A stretch of 64,000 nucleotides of DNA, from NCBI RefSeq assembly GCF_009727155.1, contig NZ_WNWM01000002.1, forward strand, positions 3,224,001 through 3,288,000, written 5' to 3'. Each line of letters opens with the position of its first letter. Positions within the stretch are counted from its first letter, which is position 1. The notes beneath the pieces are model-generated. The model was not told where the DNA came from. It worked only from the letters and a program-made list of their open reading frames with translations, and searched no databases. This stretch comes from Pseudoduganella dura (lineage in GTDB: Bacteria > Pseudomonadota > Gammaproteobacteria > Burkholderiales > Burkholderiaceae_D). Shown here piece by piece: positions 17,672 to 26,873 of the stretch. The translations under genes and the position numbers were made by a program.

Positions 17672-18928
17672 TCAATTCCGCCAGGCGAGGAAGTCGAGGG
17701 CGAACGGGGTTTGCCGGCCGGTCATCAGGTCGGCCAGGAGGGCGGCGGTGCCGCAGGCGAACGTGAAGCCGAGCGGGCCGTGGCCCACGTTCAGCCACAG
17801 GTTGCCGTGCCGCGTAGGGCCCAGCAGCGGGGCGCTGTTGGGGGTGGCGGGGCGCAGACCGGCCCACGGTTCGAGGCGGCTGTAGTCGGCGGCGTCCGGC
17901 ATCGTTTCGCGCACCAGGCGCGCCAGGCCGGCCACGCGGCGTTCGTCCAGCGCCGTGTCTTCGCCCACCATGTCGACCATCGCCGCCACGCGCAACCGGC
18001 TGCCGATCCGGGCGTACAGCGTCTTGCGCTCGAAGTCCGTCACGCTGATGTCCGGCGCGGTGTGCCCGGGGCCGATCGGCGCGCTCAGGCTGTAGCCTTT
18101 CAGCGGATACAGCGGCAGCCCGACGCCGGCGGTGGCCGCCAGCGTGCGGCTCTGGATGCCGGCCGCCAGCACGAAGTGCTCGCCGCCGACCCGGCCCCGG
18201 TCCGTTTCGACCGCCGCGACCTTGCCGTTTTCCGTAATCAGGCGCGTGGCATTGGCGTGGATGATGCCGTCGAAACGGGGGTGGGCATGCAACCGCCGCT
18301 CCAGCGCCACGCAGAACGCATGACAGTCCGCCACCGCTTCGCCGGCATTGAAGATGCCGCCGGCAAGCCGCGGCGCCAGCGCGTCCAGCGCGGGCTCGAT
18401 GTCCGCGGTTTCGGCACCGGTCAGCACGCGGCGGCGGTCGTCGGGATCGGCCTTGGCGACGGCAGCGTCGAACGCGGTCCGGGAACGGTAGACCACCAGC
18501 TTGCCGGCATCGCGCCAGCCGAATTCCGCCAGCGGCACCGTGGTTTCCAGCCGCGCCATCATGCGCCGGCTGTGCTCTCCCAGTTCCAGCAGCTTGACGG
18601 TGGTGCGCCGGTTGCTGGCCGCATTGCAGTTGGCAAGGAACCGCGCAAGCCAGCGCCACTGCCGCAGGTCCGCTTCCGGCCTGAAGCGCAGCGGGCCTGC
18701 CTGCTGGAACATCCAGCGCAAGGCCTTCAGCGGCACGCCGGCATCGGCCAGCGGCGCCACGTAGCGGTAGCTGAGCTGCCCGCCGTTGCGGTAGCTGGCG
18801 CCGCCGCCCGCGCCCGGCGCGCGTTCGAGCAGCGCGACGCGAAAGCCCGCCTCCAGCAGCCACCAGGCCGAGGTGAGGCCGACGACCCCGCCGCCGATGA
18901 CGACCACCTGGTATTGCTTCGCCTGCAT
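17672..18928 (-). CDS. dadA: D-amino acid dehydrogenase (DadA-like FAD oxidoreductase)
   Basis: Protein of 418 aa of the DAO family. The N-terminal FAD motif VVVIGGGVVGLTSAWWL is at about residues 8-24, with ASYRNGGQLSYRYVAPLAD and the C-terminal GLRPATPNSAPLLG and NVGHGPLGFTFACGTA, all characteristic of the DadA small-subunit group. It oxidises D-amino acids (D-Ala best known) to 2-oxo acids, feeding electrons to the respiratory chain at the inner membrane. No alanine racemase is adjacent. D-alanine released by the peptidoglycan island 3-12 kb away would be a plausible substrate, but that link is inference. Confidence 0.87.
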   Translation of the reverse strand: MQAKQYQVVVIGGGVVGLTSAWWLLEAGFRVALLERAPGAGGGASYRNGGQLSYRYVAPLADAGVPLKALRWMFQQAGPLRFRPEADLRQWRWLARFLANCNAASNRRTTVKLLELGEHSRRMMARLETTVPLAEFGWRDAGKLVVYRSRTAFDAAVAKADPDDRRRVLTGAETADIEPALDALAPRLAGGIFNAGEAVADCHAFCVALERRLHAHPRFDGIIHANATRLITENGKVAAVETDRGRVGGEHFVLAAGIQSRTLAATAGVGLPLYPLKGYSLSAPIGPGHTAPDISVTDFERKTLYARIGSRLRVAAMVDMVGEDTALDERRVAGLARLVRETMPDAADYSRLEPWAGLRPATPNSAPLLGPTRHGNLWLNVGHGPLGFTFACGTAALLADLMTGRQTPFALDFLAWRN

Positions 18929-19089
18929 GCTGCCGTTGCCTCCGATCCGGTGCGAGCAGCGAGCTTACGCGCCGCGCCGCCCGTGCCGCCAATGAAAGCT
19001 GATGCGGCGGCCATAACCCAGGGTGATGCCGCGACAATTTACCGACAATTTCGTGACCAAATGGCCTCATTGCGGGCTCGGCCGGTTTC

Positions 19090-19095
19090 TATAAT
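19090..19095 (+). promoter_or_regulatory. Probable -10 element of the lipoprotein gene at 19124
   Basis: A perfect TATAAT lies 28 bp ahead of the ATG, followed by a ribosome site AGGAG (19113-19117). No good -35 is visible at 17 bp. A direct repeat of GACAATTT with 11-bp period lies at 19034-19052 further upstream. Confidence 0.5.
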
Positions 19096-19123
19096 GGCCA
19101 TCCCGCCTTGCCAGGAGAACCCG

Positions 19124-20524
19124 ATGCGCCGCCCGCAGTTGCCCGCCCTGCTGATCGTTTCATTGTCGATGCTGGCCGCCTGCGGCGGCGGCGGTGGCGC
19201 TGCGCCGGCCCCGGGCGGCAACCAGCCGCCACCCGTGCCGCCGCCGGCCGTGCCGGTCAGCGCCGCCTACCCGACCATGGCGGCCGTGAAGACGCGCGTG
19301 GCCGCCGACACCTGGGCAACGCTGATCGAAGTGCCGCGCCGGATGGCGGACGTGGTGGTGCCCGACCGCCAGCTGCGCATCGGCACTGCCGCGGGAACCG
19401 TCGCCTGGCAGCCGCCGGCTGGCTGGAGCCTGGTCGATTTCGCCCTGCATCCGTCGCGCGAAATCACCGCCGTGCTGTCCGATGGTGCCACCTTGCGGCT
19501 GCTACGGCTCGACCGCCAGGGCACGGTGCTGGCGCAGACGGGGTTCGACGACCCGCAGGTGGCGCTCGATCCCTATTTCGGCCCCGCGAATTCGATCCGC
19601 GACCGACGCGCACTGGCACCATGGAAAACGCGCGACGCGGTGCGCATCGCACCCGTGGGCGAGGAGGTGGCGCTGGCGTTGCGCTCCGGCGCCAACGCGG
19701 TCGTTGCCTACCGGCTCGATGGCGCGTGGCGCCAGCGCTGGCGTACGCTGGTCGAACCGGGTGTCCACCTGGAAGCGAGCCATCTGCTTGGCGGCACCCA
19801 CGATCCGTTCGAGGGCCTGGAAAATCACTGGCAGTTGTGGATGGATGCGGATGCGCAGGGCAGGGTGGTCGTCGGCGTGTCGATGTCCATGCATCGCACC
19901 GAACTGGCCGAGGGCCACGCGCGGCAGTTCGGCGAAACGCTGCCGGCCGGCTTCACCGACGGCGTGCTGGCGACGTCGCTGGCGGCGGACGGCCGGCGCC
20001 TCGCGATGACACCGGTCGCCACTGCCGGCAAGTCGGAACTGCATGCGCTGCGCTGGGCGAACGACACGGTGCTGCTGGCCGGGCGCGTGCGCACCTCGCA
20101 GGCGGCGGACGGCACCGGCTGGGACGGCTGGCTGGCCCGCGTGCGGCCGGGCGAGGCGCGAGCGCTTTCCTACCGCCTGGTCGATGTCGACCGTGGCGAC
20201 GTGATCTTCGATGTCGCGCAGCTGGGCGACGGCCGCGTGCTGGTGGCCGGCAGCACCGGCTACACGCAAAACGCCGGCGGCGAGAGCGTATCGGAAGCCA
20301 CCGCGCCGCTGCTGGCACGCGTGGAGGAACAAGGCACCGGCATCCGCCGCGTCACGCTGGCGGCCGGTCCGCGCGGAAACCAGGTGCGCTCGCTTGCGGC
20401 ATGGAACGCGAACTGGCTGCTGGCCGGCTTCGACAATGCGCCGGGCACCCATTCGGCCGACGGCGATCCGGCATTGCTCACCGCGGACGGCTGGCTGCGC
20501 GAGACCGCGCTGCCGGCGGAATGA
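19124..20524 (+). CDS. Hypothetical lipoprotein
   Basis: Protein of 466 aa with a lipoprotein signal peptide; lipobox MLAAC puts the acylated Cys at residue 20, followed by a run of Gly and a Pro-rich linker (about 25-50). The mature part alternates Trp/Gly-rich strands such as DGTGWDGWLARVRPGEARAL and GDGRVLVAGSTGYTQNAGG, which suggests a beta-propeller-like fold, though no repeat family is certain. No enzymatic motif seen. Start is ATG at 19124 with AGGAG upstream. It is divergent from dadA and convergent with the small secreted protein, sharing a 36-bp palindrome with it at the ends. Confidence 0.75.
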   Translation: MRRPQLPALLIVSLSMLAACGGGGGAAPAPGGNQPPPVPPPAVPVSAAYPTMAAVKTRVAADTWATLIEVPRRMADVVVPDRQLRIGTAAGTVAWQPPAGWSLVDFALHPSREITAVLSDGATLRLLRLDRQGTVLAQTGFDDPQVALDPYFGPANSIRDRRALAPWKTRDAVRIAPVGEEVALALRSGANAVVAYRLDGAWRQRWRTLVEPGVHLEASHLLGGTHDPFEGLENHWQLWMDADAQGRVVVGVSMSMHRTELAEGHARQFGETLPAGFTDGVLATSLAADGRRLAMTPVATAGKSELHALRWANDTVLLAGRVRTSQAADGTGWDGWLARVRPGEARALSYRLVDVDRGDVIFDVAQLGDGRVLVAGSTGYTQNAGGESVSEATAPLLARVEEQGTGIRRVTLAAGPRGNQVRSLAAWNANWLLAGFDNAPGTHSADGDPALLTADGWLRETALPAE

Positions 20525-20559
20525 ATGCCATGCGGGCGGCATGCCGCCCGCATGGCATT
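20524..20559. terminator. Perfect 36-bp palindrome joining two convergent genes
   Basis: A perfect self-complementary sequence centred between 20541 and 20542, arms AATGCCATGCGGGCGGCA. It begins at the last base of one stop codon (20524) and ends at the first base of the opposing stop codon (20559). It can fold into a near loop-free hairpin on both strands, consistent with a bidirectional terminator, with T-rich sequence on the plus side. Confidence 0.75.
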
Positions 20560-20993
20560 TACTTTTTCATCGTGCGCACCAGCGCGATGTTGGCCTTCTG
20601 CTCCTGCGTGAACGTGGCCAGCAGCTCGGCCGCCTCCTTCCTGTCCAGCGAATCTTCCATCATCACGTAGAAGCCGGCGTGCAACATGGCGAACGACGCC
20701 AGCGCGTAGTCCCGGCTGGTCAGCCCCTGCTTCGCCAGTGCGGCCCTGGCGGTCTTGTCCGCCTCGATCGTGCGGACCAGGCCCTCGACGGTGGGGTTGT
20801 CGCCGGCCGTGCCGTCGTCATCGTTTCCCTGCCTGTGGCCCACCGCGACCAGGTCGGGCTCGGCGGCTTTCATCCTGTTCATGACCCCTTGCGTGAGCAG
20901 GTAATGGTCGGGACTGGCGGCGGCCATGGCCGGCACGGCACAGCAGATGCCCGCGGCAAGCAGCGCGGCGGCGAAGGTATGGGTGAGTTTCAT
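20559..20993 (-). CDS. Small secreted hypothetical protein
   Basis: Protein of 144 aa with a signal peptide (MKLTHTFAAALLAAGICCAV, cleavage likely after AMA-A near residue 25). The mature part is helical and charged: YLLTQGVMNRMKAAEPDL, then DNPTVEGLVRTIEADKTA, SRDYALASFAMLHAGFYVM and EELLATFTQEQKANI-like segments. No domain recognised; probably periplasmic. ATG at 20993 was chosen for the signal peptide; the frame is open far upstream into the divergent regulator region. It is divergent from the GntR gene with a 99-bp gap containing a CCCCGCA/TGCGGGG hairpin at 21016-21037. Confidence 0.7.
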   Translation of the reverse strand: MKLTHTFAAALLAAGICCAVPAMAAASPDHYLLTQGVMNRMKAAEPDLVAVGHRQGNDDDGTAGDNPTVEGLVRTIEADKTARAALAKQGLTSRDYALASFAMLHAGFYVMMEDSLDRKEAAELLATFTQEQKANIALVRTMKK

Positions 20994-21092
20994 CGTGCCC
21001 CCGGGGTCAGGCCGGCCCCGCACGTTTTCATGCGGGGCGAAGAGGCGTCCATTCTCCATCGCCGTTAAACTGTGAGGTATAGGAGAATTGTC

Positions 21093-21875
21093 ATGATTTT
21101 GCAGCAAGCCCAGGAACCCGCCAACCAGAAGCCCGACGCATCGAAGCCGGACGCACAGTCCGCCGCGGCGAAGCCGGATTCTTCGCCGCTGTACATGCAG
21201 ATCGCGCGCAAGCTGACGGACGACGTGCGCGCGGGCCGCTACCAGGTGGACCAGGCGCTGCCGTCCGAGCGCACGCTGTCGGAGCAGCTCAATGTGTCGC
21301 GCGTCACGGCGCGCAAGGCCATCGACCAGCTGGTGGAACAGGGCCTCGTGGTGCGCAAGCGGGGCTCCGGCAACTATATCGCGCCGCGCATCGAGCAGCC
21401 GCTGTCGAACCTGTCGAGCTTTTCCGAGCAGCTGCAGCAGCGTGGCTACAAGCCCGGTTCGCGCTGGCTGCGGCGCGGCATCGTCATCGCCAGCGCGGAT
21501 GAGCAGATGAGCCTCGGCCTGTCGCCGAACACGAAGGTGGCGCGGCTGGAGCGGCTGCGCTATGCGGACGACGTGGCGATGGCCTATGAAGTGAGCGTGC
21601 TGCCGGCCACCGTGGTGCCCGATCCGGATGCGATCGGCGACTCGCTGTACCAGTTCCTCGAAGGGGTCGGCAAGCCGCCGGTGCGCGCGCTGCAGCATAT
21701 CCGGGCAATGAATGCGTCCGCCGAACTGGCGCGGCAGCTCGACGTGGCCGAAGGCATGGCCGTGCTGTTCATCACCCGCATCGCCTACCTCGGCAGTGGC
21801 GAGGCGGTCGAGCTGACACACTCGTATTGCCGCAGCGATCACTACGACTTCGTGGCGGAAATGCGGCGCGGCTGA
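21093..21875 (+). CDS. GntR/HutC-family transcriptional regulator (NagR-like)
   Basis: Protein of 260 aa: a flexible Ala/Lys/Pro-rich N-terminal tail of about 35 residues, a winged-helix DNA-binding domain (PLYMQIARKLTDDVRAGRYQ, LPSERTLSEQLNVSRVTARK, VRKRGSGNYIAP) and a UTRA ligand domain from about residue 110 (PLSNLSSFSEQLQQRGYKPG). HutC-type UTRA domains often bind sugar phosphates such as GlcNAc-6-P. It is immediately upstream of murQ in the peptidoglycan island, so it probably senses a recycling intermediate and represses the cluster. ATG at 21093 preceded by TAGGAGAA was preferred over GTG at 21072. Confidence 0.9.
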   Translation: MILQQAQEPANQKPDASKPDAQSAAAKPDSSPLYMQIARKLTDDVRAGRYQVDQALPSERTLSEQLNVSRVTARKAIDQLVEQGLVVRKRGSGNYIAPRIEQPLSNLSSFSEQLQQRGYKPGSRWLRRGIVIASADEQMSLGLSPNTKVARLERLRYADDVAMAYEVSVLPATVVPDPDAIGDSLYQFLEGVGKPPVRALQHIRAMNASAELARQLDVAEGMAVLFITRIAYLGSGEAVELTHSYCRSDHYDFVAEMRRG

Positions 21876-21939
21876 AATATCGGGCGCCTGTCACCGAAGC
21901 GTCATCGAAGCGCCGGCGGTTTGGCATTACACTGGTTGC

Positions 21940-22821
21940 ATGCTGAAAACCGAAACCCCGAGCAGCGAGCATGCGCAGCTGGACCAGTACCCGGTAGCCG
22001 AACTGGTGACCGCGTTCATCGACGACCAGCTGGGTGCCGTGCAGGCGGTGCGCGCCGCCGCGCTGCCGATCGCCGCCGCGGTCGAAGCGGCCGTGTCCCG
22101 CATCGAAGCGGGCGGCCGGCTGATCTACGTGGGCGCCGGCACTTCCGGGCGGCTCGGCGTACTGGACAGCGTGGAACTCTATCCCACCTTTTCGTGGCCG
22201 CACGACCGTGCGCTGGCGCTGCTGGCCGGCGGCAGGAGCGCGATGTTCGCCGCCGTCGAAGGGGCCGAAGACGACCGCGCGCAGGGTGCGCGCGACCTGC
22301 AGGCGACCGGCCCCACCGCCAGCGACGTGGTGCTGCTGCTGGCCGCTTCCGGCGCCACGCCCTATGTGCTGGGTGCATTGCACGCCGCGCGCGAGGCCGG
22401 CGCGCTCACGATCGGCATCGCCAACAACACCGGTTCGCCGGTGGCCGGCGAAGCGCATGTGGGCATCACGCTCGATACCGGCGCGGAAGTCATCTCCGGC
22501 AGCACGCGGCTGAAAGCCGGCACGTCGCAGAAGATCGTGCTGAACACGATTTCCAGCGCGATCATGGTCCGGCTGCACAAGGTGTACCGGAACTTGATGG
22601 TAGACTTGAAACCCACCAATGCCAAGCTGTTCGCGCGCACGGTGCGCCTGACGGTGCATGCCACCGGCGCCGATGAAGCCGCCGCGCGCGCCGCGCTGGA
22701 GGCGTGCGGGTTCCACGTCAAGGTGGCGATCGTCGCACTGCTGAAAAAGGTGCCGGTGCCGCAGGCCGAGAGCCTGCTGGCACGAGCCGGAGGCAGCGTG
22801 CGCGGGGCCCTGAATGCCTGA
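21940..22821 (+). CDS. murQ: N-acetylmuramic acid 6-phosphate etherase
   Basis: Protein of 293 aa of the SIS-domain MurQ family. The phosphosugar site is GRLIYVGAGTSGRLGVLDS (about residues 58-76) followed by VELYPTFSWP, where E. coli has SECPPTFG, and the conserved VEGAEDDRAQGARD. KAGTSQKIVLNTISSAIMV and LMVDLKPTNAKL complete the signature. It cleaves the D-lactyl ether of MurNAc-6-P to give GlcNAc-6-P and D-lactate in the cytoplasm. It is 64 bp after the GntR gene and 58 bp before the MFS gene, so probably one operon. Confidence 0.95.
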   Translation: MLKTETPSSEHAQLDQYPVAELVTAFIDDQLGAVQAVRAAALPIAAAVEAAVSRIEAGGRLIYVGAGTSGRLGVLDSVELYPTFSWPHDRALALLAGGRSAMFAAVEGAEDDRAQGARDLQATGPTASDVVLLLAASGATPYVLGALHAAREAGALTIGIANNTGSPVAGEAHVGITLDTGAEVISGSTRLKAGTSQKIVLNTISSAIMVRLHKVYRNLMVDLKPTNAKLFARTVRLTVHATGADEAAARAALEACGFHVKVAIVALLKKVPVPQAESLLARAGGSVRGALNA

Positions 22822-22879
22822 TGTGCCGGCTGCATCCGCCAGATAAGTTCGATCAGGATGCAATGAAAGCAAGGATGTA

Positions 22880-24142
22880 ATGAAAGCAGTGCAGCGCAAC
22901 CCCTGGTGGTGGGTGCCCACCCTCTACTTCGGCCAGGGCATTCCCTATTTCGCCGTCATGTCCCTGTCGCTGGTGATGTACAAGAACACCGGCTTCTCCA
23001 ATACCGACATCGCGTTCTACACGTCGTGGCTGTACCTGCCGTGGGTGATCAAGCCGCTGTGGGCGCCGGTGGTCGAGATGTTCGGCACCAAGCGCCAGTG
23101 GACCGTGGTGCTGCAGGGCGTGGTGGGCGTGGCGCTGGCGCTGGTGGCGTTCACCACGCACCTGCCGGCGTTCTTCCAGGTGAGCCTTGCCGTGCTGTGG
23201 CTGATGGCGTTCGCGTCCGCCACGCACGATATCGCGGCGGACGGTTTCTACATGCTGGCGTTGCAGCAGAAGGAACAGGCGGCCTACGTGGGCGTGCGCA
23301 GCACGTTCTACCGGCTGGCCAACATCACGGGGCAGGGCGCGCTGGTGGCGCTGGCCGGCATCCTGATCAACCGCACCGGCGATCCGCACACGGCATGGTC
23401 GATCGTGTTCGGCCTGCTGGGCGCGGTGTTCGCGCTGCTGTGCGCCTGGCACTTCTTCATGCTGCCCCGTCCCGCCGCCGACACGCGGGCGCGCCTGAAG
23501 GGCAACCCCTTTGCCGAATTCATCCTCACATTCGCCGCGTTCTTCCGGAAAAAGGGCATCCTGACGATCCTCGGTTTCCTGTTGCTGTTCCGCCTCGGCG
23601 AATCGCAACTGCTGAAGATGGCCGTGCCGTTCCTGCTCGATCCGGTCGCCGAGGGCGGCCTGGGGCTGGACAACACGCAGGTCGGCTTCGTCTACGGCAC
23701 CGTCGGCATCATCGCGCTGACGGTCGGCGGGCTGCTGGGCGGCGTGGCGATCGCCCGCTTCGGCCTGAAACGCTGCCTGTGGCCGATGGCATTCATCCTG
23801 CACGTGCCGGGGCTCGTGTTCGTCTACCTGTCGCAGACGCAGCCCGACAATATCGCACTGATCACGGTGGCGATGGCGGTCGAGCAGTTCGGCTACGGCT
23901 TCGGCTTCGCCTCCTACCTGATGTACATGATCATGGTGTGCGAGGGCGAGCACAAGACCGCGCATTATGCGATCTGCACCGGCTTCATGGCGCTGGGCAT
24001 GATGGTGCCGCAGATGGCCAGCGGCTACCTGCAGCAGATCATGGGCTACCAGCATTTCTTCATCTGGGCCTGCCTGGCGACGATTCCCGCCTTCGCGATG
24101 ACCGCGCTGGTGAAGATCGATCCGCAGTTCGGGCGGAACTGA
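22880..24142 (+). CDS. AmpG-like MFS transporter (probable muropeptide/sugar permease)
   Basis: Protein of 420 aa with about 12 transmembrane segments. The first helices read TLYFGQGIPYFAVMSLSLVM; a signature resembling AmpG follows, ATHDIAADGFYMLALQQKEQ (about residues 114-133), then VGVRSTFYRLANITGQGAL. AmpG imports anhydro-muropeptides across the inner membrane. Specificity here is inferred from the fold family and from murQ upstream and the glycan-cleaving genes downstream. The start has a good ribosome site (AAGGATG). A REP-like hairpin follows at 24163-24211. Confidence 0.85.
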   Translation: MKAVQRNPWWWVPTLYFGQGIPYFAVMSLSLVMYKNTGFSNTDIAFYTSWLYLPWVIKPLWAPVVEMFGTKRQWTVVLQGVVGVALALVAFTTHLPAFFQVSLAVLWLMAFASATHDIAADGFYMLALQQKEQAAYVGVRSTFYRLANITGQGALVALAGILINRTGDPHTAWSIVFGLLGAVFALLCAWHFFMLPRPAADTRARLKGNPFAEFILTFAAFFRKKGILTILGFLLLFRLGESQLLKMAVPFLLDPVAEGGLGLDNTQVGFVYGTVGIIALTVGGLLGGVAIARFGLKRCLWPMAFILHVPGLVFVYLSQTQPDNIALITVAMAVEQFGYGFGFASYLMYMIMVCEGEHKTAHYAICTGFMALGMMVPQMASGYLQQIMGYQHFFIWACLATIPAFAMTALVKIDPQFGRN

Positions 24143-24162
24143 CCCGGAATAAACGGGCAGAC

Positions 24163-24211
24163 CTGGTGCCGGGCAGCCTTCCACGGGAAGGGATGCCGGG
24201 CACTGGTTTTT
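24163..24211 (+). repeat. Imperfect hairpin, REP-like, possible terminator after the MFS gene
   Basis: CTGGTGCCGGGCA and TGCCGGGCACTGG face each other around an inner stem CCTTCC-ACG-GGAAGG, followed by TTTTTG. The outer arms resemble half of the GGTGCCTGGCACC palindrome found at 6128. It may end or attenuate transcription before the GHL10 gene. Confidence 0.5.
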
Positions 24212-24311
24212 GCAGGCAATCCAGGCGGCCCTGGCGCGCCGCCGCCTAGCAGGACAGGGGCCGGACAGCGGCTGGTATTACAATATTGCCGCTATTTTGA
24301 CAGGAGTGGTC

Positions 24312-25946
24312 TTGGCTTTCGATCGTAACAAGCGGCTTTTGCTTTCCGCCGGCGCGGCAGGCGCCCTGGCGGCGTTGATGAGTGCGTGCACCACATCGCC
24401 GACGCGCCCCGACGTGGCCGCGGGCCCTTCCCCCGCCGGCGGCCCGGTTCCGCATCCCGAACCACCGCGCTACACGGGCGAGCAGCCGCCTGCCGCGCCG
24501 CGCGAGTTCCGCGCCGCGTGGGTGTCCACCGTGGCCAACATCGACTGGCCCAGCCGCAGCAACGCGCCGCCCGCGAAGCAGCAGGCGGAAGCGATCGCGA
24601 TCCTGGACCGTGCCAGGGCGCTGAACCTGAATGCGATCGTGCTGCAGGTGCGGCCCAGCGCCGATGCCATCTATCCTTCGAAGCTGGAGCCCTGGTCGGA
24701 GTTCCTCACCGGCCGCTCGGGCAAGGAGCCGGTGCCGGCGTGGGACCCGCTGCAGTTCTGGATCGCCCAGGCCCATGCGCGCGGCCTCGAACTGCATGCC
24801 TGGTTCAATCCCTACCGCGCCCGCCACGGGGCGGCGCGCACGCCGCTGGCGAAAGACCATATCGCCAATACCACGCCGCAGGCCGTCAAGACCTACGGCA
24901 AGCTGCTGTGGATGGACCCGGGCGAGGAGGCGGCATCGCAGCACACGCTGAGCGTGATCCTCGACGTGGTGCGCCGCTACGACATCGACGGCGTGCACAT
25001 GGACGATTATTTCTATCCGTACCCGATCGAGGCTCCGGCCGCCTCCGGCGGCGAAGCGGCGGCGCTGGATACGCCGTCGTGGCAAAAGCCGGAAGTGGAG
25101 TTCCCCGACCAGCCGTCGTGGCAGCGCTACGTGCGCGGCGGCGGCACGCTCGACCGCGCTTCGTGGCGGCGCCAGAACGTGGACCGGCTGATCGAGCAGA
25201 TCTACCTCGGCATCCGCCGCGAAAAGGCGTGGGTGAAGTTCGGCATCAGCCCGTTCGGCATCGGCCGTCCGGATCGCCGGCCGCGCGGCATCGCTGGCTT
25301 CTCGCAGTACGACAAGCTGTACGCGGATGCCGAACTGTGGCTGCAGAAGGGCTGGCTCGACTACCTGGCGCCGCAGCTGTACTGGCCGATCGCGCAGGCG
25401 CCGCAGGCGTATCCGGTGCTGCTCGATTACTGGCTGGCGCAGAACACGCGCGGCCGCCATGTGTGGCCGGGCCTGTTCACCAGCCGCGTCGCCGATGGCT
25501 CGGCGAAGCCGTTCGGGCCGAACGAGATCGTGCAGCAGATCGATGTCACGCGCAGCCGGCCCGCCGCGCAGGGGCACGTGCACTTCTCGATCGCGCCGCT
25601 GATGCAGAACCGCGGCGGCCTGTACGACCGGCTGAAGGCGATGAGCTACCCGAGCGCGGCGCTGGTGCCGGCGTCGCCGTGGCTGGGCGACCGCGCACCC
25701 GAGGCGCCGACGGTGACCGTGAAACGCGGCGAGAACGGCCTGGCCGTGGCGTTCGGCACGGCGAAGAACGCCGTCACCTTCGCGATCTGGGCCCGCTACG
25801 GCGACGAGTGGCGCTTCACCGTCGCGCCGGCCGGCGGCGGCGAGGTGGTGCTGCGCGACCTGGCCGGCGTGCCGGCGCGCTCGGTGGTGGTCACCGCCGT
25901 CGACCGGGTCGGCAACGAGAGCCTGCGCGTCAGCGCAAAAGTGTGA
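24312..25946 (+). CDS. GHL10-family glycan hydrolase lipoprotein (DigH-like)
   Basis: Protein of 544 aa starting at TTG (24312) with CAGGAG upstream. Lipobox LMSAC puts the acylated Cys at 26. GHL10/DUF187 TIM-barrel signatures are present: REFRAAWVSTVANIDWPSR (about residues 68-86), GLELHAWFNPYRAR, YDIDGVHMDDYFYPYP with its acidic pair, and KFGISPFGIGRP. A small beta domain ends the protein (from about 460). E. coli DigH (YddW) of this family cuts glycan strands from which amidases removed the peptides. Its stop shares a base with the next start, and an AmiD-like amidase lies two genes on, which fits that role. Outer-membrane location is inferred. Confidence 0.87.
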   Translation: MAFDRNKRLLLSAGAAGALAALMSACTTSPTRPDVAAGPSPAGGPVPHPEPPRYTGEQPPAAPREFRAAWVSTVANIDWPSRSNAPPAKQQAEAIAILDRARALNLNAIVLQVRPSADAIYPSKLEPWSEFLTGRSGKEPVPAWDPLQFWIAQAHARGLELHAWFNPYRARHGAARTPLAKDHIANTTPQAVKTYGKLLWMDPGEEAASQHTLSVILDVVRRYDIDGVHMDDYFYPYPIEAPAASGGEAAALDTPSWQKPEVEFPDQPSWQRYVRGGGTLDRASWRRQNVDRLIEQIYLGIRREKAWVKFGISPFGIGRPDRRPRGIAGFSQYDKLYADAELWLQKGWLDYLAPQLYWPIAQAPQAYPVLLDYWLAQNTRGRHVWPGLFTSRVADGSAKPFGPNEIVQQIDVTRSRPAAQGHVHFSIAPLMQNRGGLYDRLKAMSYPSAALVPASPWLGDRAPEAPTVTVKRGENGLAVAFGTAKNAVTFAIWARYGDEWRFTVAPAGGGEVVLRDLAGVPARSVVVTAVDRVGNESLRVSAKV

Positions 25947-26869
25947 TGGAAGCCTTTGATACCGGCCTGGGCATCGACGCCGGCGGCACGCAGACGCGCT
26001 GGGCGCTGGCCGATGTGGCCGGCACCATCGTGGCCGAGGGCCAGGTGGCCGGTTCCTCCGCGCTGCAGATGGCCAGCCCGGAAGGGCGCGCCCGGCTGCG
26101 CGCCACGTTCGAGGCACTGGCCGGCGACGTGCTGGCCCATGGCCGCCCGCGGCGCATCACCGCCGGGCTGACCGGATTCGGCGGCGATACGCGGCTGCTG
26201 GCCGAATGGCTGGCCGAGCTGCTCGGCGTGGCGCCGCAGGAAATCAGCCTGTGCAACGATACCGAGATCGCCTACCTGGACGCGTTCGAACCGGGCGGCG
26301 GTTACCTCGTCTATGCCGGCACCGGCTCGATCGCCGCGTTCATCGATACCGATGGGACATTCCACCGCGCCGGCGGCCGCGGCGTGGTGCTCGACGACGG
26401 CGGCGGCGGCTTCTGGATCGCCCGCGAGGCGATGCGCCGCATCTGGCGCCGCGAGGACGAACAGCCCGGCGCCTGGCAGGCATCGCCGCTGGCGCACGCG
26501 GTGTTCGACCATGTGGGCGGCAGCGACTGGTCGTTCTCGCGGCAGTTCATCTACACGCGCGAGCGCGGCGAGATCGGGCAGCTGGCGCTGGCCGTGGCCC
26601 GCAGCGCGGACGCGGACGCGGAAGCGCGCGATATCCTGCGGCAGGCCGGGCGCGAGCTGGCCCGGCTGGCGCAGGCGCTGGTGGCGCGCCTCGGAGCGCG
26701 GCCCATCGTGCTGTCGGGCCGCGCGGCCGAACTGCATCCGCTGGTCGCGCAGGCGATGCGCGACGCGTTGCAGGAAGGGTCCAATGAGACGCTGGTACTC
26801 GAACAAAGAACGGCGCGGCCGCACGCGGCGGCCGCGCGCCTGGCCATCCGGCCAAACCTGATACCCTGA
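25946..26869 (+). CDS. BadF/BadG-type sugar kinase, probable GlcNAc/MurNAc kinase
   Basis: Protein of 307 aa of the BadF/BadG/BcrA/BcrD ATPase family. The phosphate-1 loop is GIDAGGTQTRWALAD (about residues 9-23), the second NDTEIAYLDAF (about 102-112), then VYAGTGSIAAFID and GRGVVLDDGGGGFWI. Members include eukaryote-like GlcNAc kinases and MurK, which phosphorylates MurNAc and GlcNAc. Beside murQ the likely product is MurNAc-6-P for the etherase. The ATG overlaps the GHL10 stop (TGATG), indicating translational coupling. The exact sugar is inferred from context. Confidence 0.85.
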   Translation: MEAFDTGLGIDAGGTQTRWALADVAGTIVAEGQVAGSSALQMASPEGRARLRATFEALAGDVLAHGRPRRITAGLTGFGGDTRLLAEWLAELLGVAPQEISLCNDTEIAYLDAFEPGGGYLVYAGTGSIAAFIDTDGTFHRAGGRGVVLDDGGGGFWIAREAMRRIWRREDEQPGAWQASPLAHAVFDHVGGSDWSFSRQFIYTRERGEIGQLALAVARSADADAEARDILRQAGRELARLAQALVARLGARPIVLSGRAAELHPLVAQAMRDALQEGSNETLVLEQRTARPHAAAARLAIRPNLIP

Positions 26870-26873
26870 CACG

